IMG/VR virus record: IMGVR_UViG_3300034141_000022
Coordinates: 1 to 36,642 of that record
DNA from: a virus
Strand: one strand, 5' to 3'
DNA: 36,642 nt
Shown: in pieces, positions 30,683 to 36,642 of the stretch
Layout of the letters: each line of letters begins with the position of its first letter
How positions within the stretch are numbered: the first letter of the stretch is position 1
Notes under the pieces: model-generated
Databases searched by the model: none
What the model was told of the DNA's origin: nothing
What the model saw: only the letters and a program-made list of their open reading frames with translations
Position numbers and translations under genes: made by a program

Positions 30683-30909
30683 TGAAAAAAACGCTGTTGA
30701 TGGACGTGAAAGTCGGGCAAACCGTGTCTATCGACGACGGCAATATCATCTTTACCATCGAGGAAAAATCGGGTCAGCGCGTCAAGATCCGGTTTGTCCA
30801 CCATGGCGCAGTGATCGAGCGGGCGCCAGGCGGCATCCCGCCCGATGGCGTGGAGCGCCGCCGAAGCACCGGCGCAGCGCAGGCAATGCTGGGTATCAAG
30901 GCAAGCTAA
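30682..30909 (+). CDS. CsrA-like small RNA-binding protein, 75 aa
   Basis: The ATG at 30682 overlaps the scaffold stop. The first 48 residues resemble CsrA: LLMDVKVGQTVSIDDGN (CsrA has L-I-L-T-R-x-VGE..x-IGDD), then IIFTIEEKSGQRVKIRFVHH and AVIERAP, where Arg near residue 47 aligns with the RNA-contacting Arg44 of CsrA. The C-terminal 25 residues are extra. CsrA binds GGA-containing hairpins near ribosome sites. The gene is followed by the capsid leader with a sequestered ribosome site and a near-consensus CAGGAATGT, so it could control capsid translation. The family call is by eye and moderate. Confidence 0.55.
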   Translation: MKKTLLMDVKVGQTVSIDDGNIIFTIEEKSGQRVKIRFVHHGAVIERAPGGIPPDGVERRRSTGAAQAMLGIKAS

Positions 30910-30936
30910 AAATATTTCACTCAGGAATGTTGTTAT

Positions 30937-30951
30937 TGGGCATAATGCCCA
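30937..30951 (+). repeat. Palindrome TGGGCAT-A-ATGCCCA in the capsid leader
   Basis: Perfect 7-base arms with one base between them, in the spacer between the CsrA-like and capsid genes. CATAAT at 30941-30946 could be a promoter -10, but no good -35 lies at the right distance. It may be an operator or a small hairpin in the leader. Confidence 0.55.
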
Positions 30952-30967
30952 TTGTTGGTGGAGCGCA

Positions 30968-31011
30968 GAAAGTGCCCCTCTTGTTTAATCCTTTATAAGA
31001 GAGGTACTTTC
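30968..31011 (+). promoter_or_regulatory. Hairpin that hides the capsid gene ribosome site
   Basis: The segment 30968-30982 pairs with 30997-31011: 15 pairs with one G-U and one C-A mismatch, and a 14-nt loop. The ribosome site AGAGAGG (30998-31004) is fully within the 3' arm, and the ATG follows directly at 31012. As drawn, the ribosome could not bind without opening the stem. The upstream leader has a CsrA-like site, CAGGAATGT (30922-30930), and another GGA at 30960-30962. Confidence 0.6.
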
Positions 31012-32130
31012 ATGGCTCAGACCATTGTTGGCGTCAACGACGCCAAAGCAGTTCGTAAGTTCGGCGGCTTCCTGGCTGTCGACGTAGGCCGCGCTTCCTA
31101 CTTCAACAAGAAGTTCATGGGCGTAGGCATCGAGGCGCAAACCCCGATCCAGACCCTGCTGAACCTGGAAAACGACGCCGGCGACACCATCACCTACGAC
31201 CTGGTGATGCAGCTGAAGATGCAGCCGGTTGAAGGCGACGCCATCCTGCGCGGCAAGGAAGAAGATCTGAAGTTCTACACCGATTCGGTGTCGATCGACC
31301 AGGCCCGCGGTGGCGTGAACACCGGTGGCAAGATGTCGCGCAAGCGCACCCTGCACGACCTGCGCAAGATCGCCCGCGCACGCCAGACCGACTGGTGGGC
31401 TCGCGTGTTCGACGAACTTTTCTTCATGTACCTGTCGGGCCGCCGCGGCAACAACGCCGACTTCATCTACGGCACCGACTACACCGGCATGGCCGGCAAT
31501 GCGTTCGTTGCTCCGGATTCGCTGCACCTGATGTATGGCGGCGCCGCAACGTCGAAAGCATCGCTGGTCGCTGGTGACGTCATGTCGCTGGCAGCCATCG
31601 ACCGCGAAGTGGCCCGCGCTTCGACCATGGGCGGCGGTTCGTCCGGTGTCCCAGCGATCGAGCCGTGCAAGATCGACGGCGAAGAACACTACGTGCAGGT
31701 ATTGCACCCATGGCAGGAATACAGCCTGCGCACCACCACGTCGGCAGGTAGCTGGGTTGATATCCAGAAAGCTGCTGCCGCTGCTGAAGGTCGCAGCAAC
31801 CCGATGTTCAAGGGCGGCCTGGGCATGTACAACAACGTCATCCTGCACAAGCACAAGGCAGTGATCACGGCCAACGACTACGGCGCCGGTTCCAACGTCG
31901 CTTCGGCCCGCTCGCTGTTCCTGGGCCGTCAGGCTGCAGTTGTCGCGTTCGGCTCTGCCGGCACCGGCCTGCGCTTCGACTGGCACGAGGAACAGGAAGA
32001 CCGCGGCAACCAGGTTGTGATCACCACCGGCTCGATCTTCGGCATCAAGAAGACCGCGTTCACGATCGACGGCACCAGCCGCGATTTCGGTGTGATCGCG
32101 CTCGACACGTCGATCGTCGATCCGGGTTAA
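31012..32130 (+). CDS. Major capsid protein, N4-gp56-like family
   Basis: This 372-aa protein starts at the ATG at 31012. An in-frame codon at 30952 would add residues from the structured leader and is rejected. Strings such as VGIEAQTPIQTLLNLENDAGDTITYDL, RKIARARQTDWWARVFDELFF and YNNVILHKHKAVI (in parts) match the N4-gp56/DUF4043 type capsid proteins of podovirus-like phages. It forms the head shell. Codon use is strongly biased toward C/G-ending synonymous codons (aac, gac, ctg, atc), as expected for the most abundant virion protein. A terminator follows. Confidence 0.85.
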   Translation: MAQTIVGVNDAKAVRKFGGFLAVDVGRASYFNKKFMGVGIEAQTPIQTLLNLENDAGDTITYDLVMQLKMQPVEGDAILRGKEEDLKFYTDSVSIDQARGGVNTGGKMSRKRTLHDLRKIARARQTDWWARVFDELFFMYLSGRRGNNADFIYGTDYTGMAGNAFVAPDSLHLMYGGAATSKASLVAGDVMSLAAIDREVARASTMGGGSSGVPAIEPCKIDGEEHYVQVLHPWQEYSLRTTTSAGSWVDIQKAAAAAEGRSNPMFKGGLGMYNNVILHKHKAVITANDYGAGSNVASARSLFLGRQAAVVAFGSAGTGLRFDWHEEQEDRGNQVVITTGSIFGIKKTAFTIDGTSRDFGVIALDTSIVDPG

Positions 32131-32154
32131 TCCCCGCCGGTGCTGTAAGCGACG

Positions 32155-32184
32155 AATAAAGCCCGGCCTGCGCTGGGCTTTATT
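32155..32184 (+). terminator. Bidirectional intrinsic terminator after the capsid gene
   Basis: A perfect 10-bp stem, AATAAAGCCC (32155-32164) with GGGCTTTATT (32175-32184), has a 10-nt loop. T- and A-rich ends on both sides would allow termination in both directions. It follows the capsid stop by 24 nt, so it would enrich capsid transcripts over those of downstream virion genes. Confidence 0.8.
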
Positions 32185-32223
32185 TAAAAGTTTCAAATCT
32201 TATATTTATTTGGAGGCTATAAA

Positions 32224-32679
32224 ATGGCTCTGTACACTTCGAAAACCGCATCGGGCAAAACCCCGGTTCCTTCGCTGCAGTCCGCGCTGATCATGGCGCT
32301 GCTGTTCGAATTCACCACCACCGGCGCGCTGGCCGCTGGCGACATCATCGACCTGGGCCCGATCGAAGCCGGCGTTAAGCCGATGGACGTCATCCTGGTC
32401 AGCGATGACCTGGACACCAACGGTGCGCCAACCATCACCATGTCGGTCGGCATCCTGAATGCTGCCAAAACCGACCTGGCCGCCGGCGCCAATGACACGT
32501 TCATCGCTGCTTCGAACGTGGGTCAAACCGGCGGCCTGGCGCGCGCCACGAATGCCAGCGTGTACCTGTGCGGCGCTGCCGCCGTGGAACGTCGCCTTGG
32601 TATCAAAATCGTGGCTGGCGCCGCGACCCAAGCAGCTGTCGGCAAGAAAATTGCCGTGCAGCTGAGCGCAACGGCGTAA
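32224..32679 (+). CDS. Probable head decoration or minor capsid protein, 151 aa
   Basis: The ATG has GGAGG 8 nt upstream. This alanine-, glycine- and threonine-rich, beta-type protein (ALLFEFTTTGALAAGDIIDLG, VKPMDVILVSDDL) has few charged residues. It follows the capsid gene and its terminator directly, and its codon bias resembles that of capsid, both suggesting an abundant virion component. There is no known motif; a decoration protein is the best guess. Confidence 0.72.
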   Translation: MALYTSKTASGKTPVPSLQSALIMALLFEFTTTGALAAGDIIDLGPIEAGVKPMDVILVSDDLDTNGAPTITMSVGILNAAKTDLAAGANDTFIAASNVGQTGGLARATNASVYLCGAAAVERRLGIKIVAGAATQAAVGKKIAVQLSATA

Positions 32680-32698
32680 GCCCGAGGCGCATGTAGTA

Positions 32699-32721
32699 GG
32701 CGGCTGCGCAATGCAGCCGCC
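32699..32721 (+). terminator. G+C-rich hairpin after the decoration gene
   Basis: A perfect 9-bp stem, GGCGGCTGC-GCAAT-GCAGCCGCC (32699-32721), is followed by CTTCTT. The weak T run makes termination partial at best; it may instead shield the 3' end of the upstream message. Confidence 0.6.
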
Positions 32722-32759
32722 CTTCTTCCACCAGTAGCACCACATCAAAGGAAAATCCC

Positions 32760-33209
32760 ATGGGCAATATCGTTTTCGTGTGCAAGCCGAAGCGCAAGGG
32801 CGGAACCAAAGTCGAACTTGAAGGCAAGGTTTATCACTTCAAGCCAGAATCGGGCGACGGCACCGATCCGGAGATCGACCACACTTGCGCCATCCCTGAT
32901 ACCGACGCCGGCGCGATCTGGCGCCTGCTGGCGATCAAGGAGGCATATTCGCTGCAGGATCCAGACGCCGTGCTGCCGGCCAAGCCAAAAGTCACCGGAC
33001 AGACCATCGCCGGCAACAAGAGCAGCGACCCGAAAGAAGTCAAGCCGACCATGATCGCCAACGCTGCCGGCGACCAGATTAACTTGTCTGTCCTGGCGCC
33101 AGAAGAACTGCGCCAGCTGGCCAAGGAAGAATTCGGCATCGTCGTGCATCACAAGTGGAGCAACCAGACGGTGATCGACAAGATCGTCGAAAAGACGCGC
33201 GGCGAATAA
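32760..33209 (+). CDS. Virion-region protein with SAP/LEM-like end, 149 aa
   Basis: The ATG follows AAAGGAAAATCCC. The N-terminal 45 residues are beta-rich (NIVFVCKPKRKGGTKVELEGKVYHF in parts). A middle helix is followed by a proline/lysine stretch and a C-terminal unit (LAPEELRQLAKEEFGIVV, then QTVIDKIVEKT), which resembles the helix-turn-helix of SAP or LEM folds. It may be a head-completion or tail-attachment protein. No clear family call. Confidence 0.65.
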   Translation: MGNIVFVCKPKRKGGTKVELEGKVYHFKPESGDGTDPEIDHTCAIPDTDAGAIWRLLAIKEAYSLQDPDAVLPAKPKVTGQTIAGNKSSDPKEVKPTMIANAAGDQINLSVLAPEELRQLAKEEFGIVVHHKWSNQTVIDKIVEKTRGE

Positions 33210-33224
33210 GCGAAAGGGCACATC

Positions 33225-33821
33225 GTGAAATTATGGTTTGAACTGCACGACTATTATTTGAGCGATGTGCCCGGCTGCACCTATGCCGCTGCCGCCAACG
33301 CCCTGCGCATGGCGGCGCAAGAATTCTGTGAACAGACGCAAGTCTGGCGCGTGACGCTCGCTGACGTGACCACGCTGGCCAACACGCCGGCGTACAACTT
33401 CCCGGTGACCGCCGAACAGGAAGTGTGCAAGCTGCTCGAGGCGAAGTTAGGCGAACAGCGCCTGCCGCTGCTGCTGCACGACCAGCTGGGCAACAACCAG
33501 ATCGGAATCTGCAACGTCGACCAGCGCCAGTTCCAGCTGCAGCCAACGCCCGCCGCCGGCCTGAAGGTGAGCATCAAGGCCGTGCTGAAGCCGTCGAACA
33601 TCGCCACCGGCATCGATGACCTGCTGTATTCATTCCACGCGCGGGCGATCGCACAAGGCGCGAAAGCCGAGCTGTTCGCCATGGTCAACCAACCGTTCTC
33701 CAACCCGGGCGCCGCCGAGCAGGCCCGCGACAGGTTCGAAAACATGATGGCCATCGCCAAAATCAACGCCGCAAAGGGATACAGCAGCGCGCCTTTGCGG
33801 ACGCAACCGAGTTTCATGTGA
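33225..33821 (+). CDS. Head-tail adaptor-like protein, 198 aa
   Basis: It starts with GTG at 33225, with AAAGGG upstream. The protein is alanine-rich and helical in the first third (AAAANALRMAAQEFCEQTQVWRV in parts), then beta-rich (LADVTTLANTPAYNFPVTAEQEVCKLLEA), ending with a helix (AAEQARDRFENMMAIAKINAA). This layout resembles tail-tubular or adaptor proteins of podovirus-like phages. It would connect the portal vertex to the tail. Moderate confidence. Confidence 0.7.
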   Translation: MKLWFELHDYYLSDVPGCTYAAAANALRMAAQEFCEQTQVWRVTLADVTTLANTPAYNFPVTAEQEVCKLLEAKLGEQRLPLLLHDQLGNNQIGICNVDQRQFQLQPTPAAGLKVSIKAVLKPSNIATGIDDLLYSFHARAIAQGAKAELFAMVNQPFSNPGAAEQARDRFENMMAIAKINAAKGYSSAPLRTQPSFM

Positions 33822-33982
33822 TGTGGGTATGAGCGGTGGCCGCGCGGGAGCCGGCCTGTTGGAATGCAGGATTCGCTATCAGTGCCTGCGCCGTGCAAAA
33901 CGTAGATAAGCACTCCCCCCGTCGTGTGAATCCTTCGCCGGGCAGGGAGGGCTGGAATTTAAGCCACTCAAAAAGGTAGAGC
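33822..33982 (+). other. 161-nt non-coding spacer with a possible long-range stem
   Basis: In an otherwise tightly packed operon this gap stands out. AGGATTC (33868-33874) and GAATCCT (33928-33934) could form a stem around a 53-nt loop. The best small reading frame is 26 aa (33829-33909, basic), with no ribosome site. I see no tRNA. It may be a leader or processing element, or the scar of a lost gene. Confidence 0.5.
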
Positions 33983-34630
33983 ATGCCAACCGTAACCGCC
34001 CAAACCATCATCAACGCCGCCGCCTTCACGCTGCAGGACGAGGGCAATGCGCGCTACTCGCGCGCCGAGTTGCTGGGCTACCTGAACGATGGCCAGCGCG
34101 ACGCCTGCCTGGTCAAGCCTGACGTGCTGACCGTCAGCGCCGCGGTGCAGCTGGTGGCCGGCACCAAGCAGGCCATCCCGGCGAACGGCAACGGCTTTGT
34201 GCGCCTGGTGCGCAACATGGGCGCCGGCGCCACGCCGGGCCGCGTGCCGCGCGTGATGGACCTGCAGACCATGGACCGGCTGTCGCCGAACTGGCATGCG
34301 GATCCGACCAGCGCGACGGTGCTGGAATACGGCTACGACGAGCGCGATCCGAAAGTGTTCTATGTCTCGCCGCCGCAGCCTGGTGGCGCCATGGGCTACG
34401 TCGACCTGATGTACTACGGCACGCCGGCGGATATGGCCGTGGAAGGCAGCACGATCAGCCTGGACGACATCTACAAAACCGCCCTGATGCACTACGTGGT
34501 GTACCGCGCCTACCTGAAGGAAGGCGAATTGAACACCATGGCCGGCGCAGCTGCGCACCGCGCCGAGTTCCTGGCGCTGCTCGGCGCCAAGGAACAAGTC
34601 GAAGCGACCGACAAGAAGGCGGCCAAGTAA
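33983..34630 (+). CDS. DUF6682-like phage adaptor protein, 215 aa
   Basis: The ATG has AAGG upstream. The start resembles a known phage adaptor type: AQTIINAAAFTLQDEGNARYSRAELLGYLNDGQRDAC (in parts, about 5-41). The middle has RVPRVMDLQTMDRLSPNWH, then FYVSPPQP and a helical end (ALMHYVVYRAYLKEGEL). Proteins of this family lie at the head-tail interface in podovirus-like phages. Its stop shares a base with the next ATG. Confidence 0.75.
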   Translation: MPTVTAQTIINAAAFTLQDEGNARYSRAELLGYLNDGQRDACLVKPDVLTVSAAVQLVAGTKQAIPANGNGFVRLVRNMGAGATPGRVPRVMDLQTMDRLSPNWHADPTSATVLEYGYDERDPKVFYVSPPQPGGAMGYVDLMYYGTPADMAVEGSTISLDDIYKTALMHYVVYRAYLKEGELNTMAGAAAHRAEFLALLGAKEQVEATDKKAAK

Positions 34631-35676
34631 TGGCGTCGATCGTCCTGCGCAGCTTCGGCGGCATGGCGCCAAGCGCCAATTCCAAAGCCATCAACGAGGC
34701 GGTGGCCACCTACGCCAAAAACACCAACCCGCGCTTCGGCGACCTGCGCCCGATGCTGGCCGCCGTCAACCTGGGCGCGATCGCACCAGGTGCGACGCTG
34801 TACCGGTTTGAAACCGCCGGCAGCTTTATCTCGAGCATTTACCAGGTCAACTATGTGCGCGGTCCGATCCCGACCGACACGACCGAGCGCACCTATTACA
34901 CCGGTGACGGCGCGCCGAAAGTTACCGACAACTCGTTCGTGGTGCGCCAGCTGGGCGTGCCCAAGCCAGGCGCGGCGCCACTGGTGGGTGTGATCGCGTC
35001 GACCGCCTACACCGAAGCCATCGCAGCGACGGCGATGGGCCTGAAAACGTCGGAATTCACGTCCCTGATTTGGGCCAACGCCACGCTGGGTTATGTCGGC
35101 CTGGAAGTGGGCGACTACTCGCCGCACTTCGTCGTGTCGACCGAGCCATGGGAATTCCGCTTTGTGATCGCCGGGGCCCTGGTCAGCGGCACGTTTGTGC
35201 CCACCAACCCGCTGCACTCGGCGCTGATTTCGGCCGAGTTTGGATTCTTTACCGAGACAGTGGGCCCGACCACCACCGGCTATGTTCCGGTGAACCTGCG
35301 CGGGCAAACCGTCACGTTCGACGCCGGCCTGGCAGCGGATCTGTCGGCAATCGCCAACCCCACCGATTCGCTGGGCATCATCAAGCTGCTGTCGGCGTCG
35401 CAGGTAACGGCGATCACGACCGACCTGGCCGACTCGCTGAAGGCTGCCAACGCCACGCGCGACGCCGCAATCGGGCGCCTCAAGCTGATCAAGAACGAAT
35501 TTGTACTGATCGCCAACGGTGGCGCTTCCGCGACAGTAGCCGCGAACAAGGCGGAAATGACCGCGTTTTACGCGCGCGTCGACGTGGCGTCGGACATCAC
35601 GGCAGCCATTTTGCAGGCAGCAGAGTCGATCGCCAACGCGCTAGACGGGTACTCGGTCGACTATAACGGGCTCTAA
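34630..35676 (+). CDS. Tail protein of unknown exact role, 348 aa
   Basis: This is a beta-rich protein with aromatic and threonine-rich segments (ETAGSFISSIYQVNYVRGPIPTDTTERTYYTGDG in parts, then FVVRQLGVPKPG). The last 100 residues are helical (LSASQVTAITTDLADSLKAANATRDAAIGRLKLI in parts). A TAATG junction precedes it, and it directly adjoins the next gene, whose product resembles the same kind of virion protein. A tail-tube or baseplate-like protein is likely, but the precise family is not clear. Confidence 0.7.
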   Translation: MASIVLRSFGGMAPSANSKAINEAVATYAKNTNPRFGDLRPMLAAVNLGAIAPGATLYRFETAGSFISSIYQVNYVRGPIPTDTTERTYYTGDGAPKVTDNSFVVRQLGVPKPGAAPLVGVIASTAYTEAIAATAMGLKTSEFTSLIWANATLGYVGLEVGDYSPHFVVSTEPWEFRFVIAGALVSGTFVPTNPLHSALISAEFGFFTETVGPTTTGYVPVNLRGQTVTFDAGLAADLSAIANPTDSLGIIKLLSASQVTAITTDLADSLKAANATRDAAIGRLKLIKNEFVLIANGGASATVAANKAEMTAFYARVDVASDITAAILQAAESIANALDGYSVDYNGL

Positions 35677-36642
35677 ATGACAGCGAACATCAACCAAAAT
35701 ACGACGCCCGCCGCAATTGCTGTCCTGCTGGCCGACTTTATCTACATCGACGCCGACGGCAGCAAGCGCGTCAAGCATGCAGAATTGATCAGCTGGATGA
35801 CGACGCAGTTCGGGTTCTCTATGAATGGAACGCGCTTCACTGCGATTCGCGTCAAGGAATCCGACGCGCTGGCCATCGCCAACGCGCTGCAGGCCGTGGT
35901 CAACCGGGAGCATTGGATTCGTCATCCCAACTACCCCGGCACCATCAGCGTCAAGGGCGACGCCCGCACGCGCCTGCTCGACCTGCGCGCCAAGATGGTG
36001 ACCGAGACAGCGGCGATCGAGGCGCCGTACAAGGAATACCGGGCGTCGCTGATCGCGCGCGCCAAGGCCATGTTCAACACCACGATCGCACCATCGTTTC
36101 CCGCCGGCGTGGATGCCACCGAAAGCACGCGCGTGTACGTGGAAACGTTCGTGACCGACCGCGGCGAGGAATCCCAGCCGTCGGCGGCGTCGGCGCTGGT
36201 CACGCTGAACGATATCGACACCGCGCAGATTACCTGCAGCGCGCCGCCCGCCGGGCGCAACATCACCGCGCGCCGGCTGTACCGCTCGGCCACCGGCACC
36301 ACGTCCGCCGCCTTCAAGCTGCAGGGCGAATATCTGATCGCGCAAACCATCATCAACGACGCCAAGAAAGACAAGGATCTGAATGACGTCTGCGCCACGT
36401 TCGGCTGGCTCGAGCCGCCTGCCGGCCTGAAAGGGTTGACCGGCCTGCCCAATGGCGTGTTTATCGGCTACGTCGACCGCACGCTGTACGCCAGCGTCCC
36501 TTATCACCCTTACGCCTTCCCGGCCAAGTACGACAAGCCGCTGGCGCACCAGATCACCGGCGTGGTCGCGGTCGGCCAGTCGGCGTTCGTGGGCACCACC
36601 GGGCGCCCGTACCTGGTGACTGGCACCGATTCGGAAAGCCTG
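35677..36642 (+). CDS. Tail/stabilisation-like protein, cut by the right edge
   Basis: The first 322 residues of a gene that continues past the window. The ATG at 35677 adjoins the previous stop. The visible part has SAPPAGRNITARRLYRSATG, then YVDRTLYASVPYHPYAFPAKY, and VAVGQSAFVGTTGRPYLVTGT (strings shown in part) at the end. These resemble repeated beta-type strings in tail-stabilisation or tail-tubular proteins of podovirus-like phages (a DRTLY-x-SVPYxPYxFP pattern is familiar from other phages). The end is missing, so length and further domains are unknown. Confidence 0.75.
   Translation, partial: MTANINQNTTPAAIAVLLADFIYIDADGSKRVKHAELISWMTTQFGFSMNGTRFTAIRVKESDALAIANALQAVVNREHWIRHPNYPGTISVKGDARTRLLDLRAKMVTETAAIEAPYKEYRASLIARAKAMFNTTIAPSFPAGVDATESTRVYVETFVTDRGEESQPSAASALVTLNDIDTAQITCSAPPAGRNITARRLYRSATGTTSAAFKLQGEYLIAQTIINDAKKDKDLNDVCATFGWLEPPAGLKGLTGLPNGVFIGYVDRTLYASVPYHPYAFPAKYDKPLAHQITGVVAVGQSAFVGTTGRPYLVTGTDSESL

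Noticed and set aside
30985-32196. 403-codon minus-strand frame under the capsid gene
   Set aside because: Shadow of the capsid gene; it would also start beyond the terminator stem at 32155-32184.
33940-33947. KOPS-like GGGCAGGG in the 161-nt spacer, with another on the minus strand at 1174-1181
   Set aside because: Tempting next to the RdgC-FtsK-gamma fusion, but about ten such 8-mers are expected by chance in 36.6 kb of this base composition, and no skewed array was seen.
33822-33982. Possible tRNA in the virion-operon spacer
   Set aside because: No acceptor stem, T-arm or anticodon arm in tRNA geometry could be drawn.
1-36642. CRISPR array, rRNA or insertion sequence
   Set aside because: No regularly spaced long direct repeats, no rRNA-like sequence, and no transposase or paired terminal repeats were seen.

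Overview
The window is a contiguous stretch of a temperate, tailed double-stranded DNA phage or prophage. It holds about 53 confidently or moderately supported coding regions, packed with 4-8 bp start/stop overlaps. High G+C codon use, an RdgC homologue and the style of the small phage genes suggest a betaproteobacterial host, possibly Burkholderiales/Oxalobacteraceae. The host assignment is inference. A P22-type portal, a capsid protein resembling the N4-gp56 family and short-tail adaptor-like genes suggest a podovirus-like virion. No integrase and no full-length CI-type repressor lie inside the window.

Layout. (1) 1-1658, minus strand: a leftward early operon with a 69-aa protein, a RecT annealing protein and a PD-(D/E)XK exonuclease cut by the left edge. 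(2) 1694-1776: a divergent control region with back-to-back promoters and TTTGTCGT-type operator half-sites. (3) 1810-13957, plus strand: the rightward early operon. It contains a small HTH regulator, a C5-cytosine methyltransferase that shares about 950 bp with a second reading frame, an AP2-HNH endonuclease, many small zinc-binding proteins, a Ref-like RecA-dependent nuclease, a YdaS/Cro-like regulator, a replication initiator with helically phased repeats inside its gene, a PAPS-reductase-like ATP pyrophosphatase, an RdgC-FtsK-gamma fusion, and a DUF1064 nuclease. (4) 13958-14313: a 356-bp non-coding block with inverted repeats and a promoter, opening an accessory operon (14314-21408) of mosaic, linker-built proteins (Ea22-like, Lar-HNH, ASCH) and small unknowns. 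(5) 21453-21532: a strong promoter followed at once by a strong intrinsic terminator, arranged like the antiterminated late promoters of lambdoid phages. (6) 21574-23477: lysis cassette (two small membrane proteins, transglycosylase endolysin, Rz with embedded Rz1). (7) 23479 to the right edge: packaging and virion genes (small terminase, endonuclease insert, large terminase, portal, scaffold, CsrA-like protein, capsid, head-tail adaptor and tail proteins), the last one cut by the right edge.

How the genes work together: RecT plus the exonuclease form a phage recombination pair, with RdgC, Ref and DUF1064 as further recombination functions. The methyltransferase probably protects phage DNA. 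The replication initiator gene may carry its own origin. Late expression probably depends on reading through the terminator at 21509. In the head operon, the capsid gene's ribosome binding site lies inside a long hairpin just downstream of a CsrA-like gene, which suggests translational control of capsid output.

The most interesting points are the methyltransferase dual-coding region, the RdgC-FtsK-gamma fusion, the phased repeats in the replication gene, the CsrA-like gene with the capsid leader hairpin, and the accessory proteins whose modules are joined by near-identical short DNA linkers. All family assignments come from reading motifs by eye; no database search was run.
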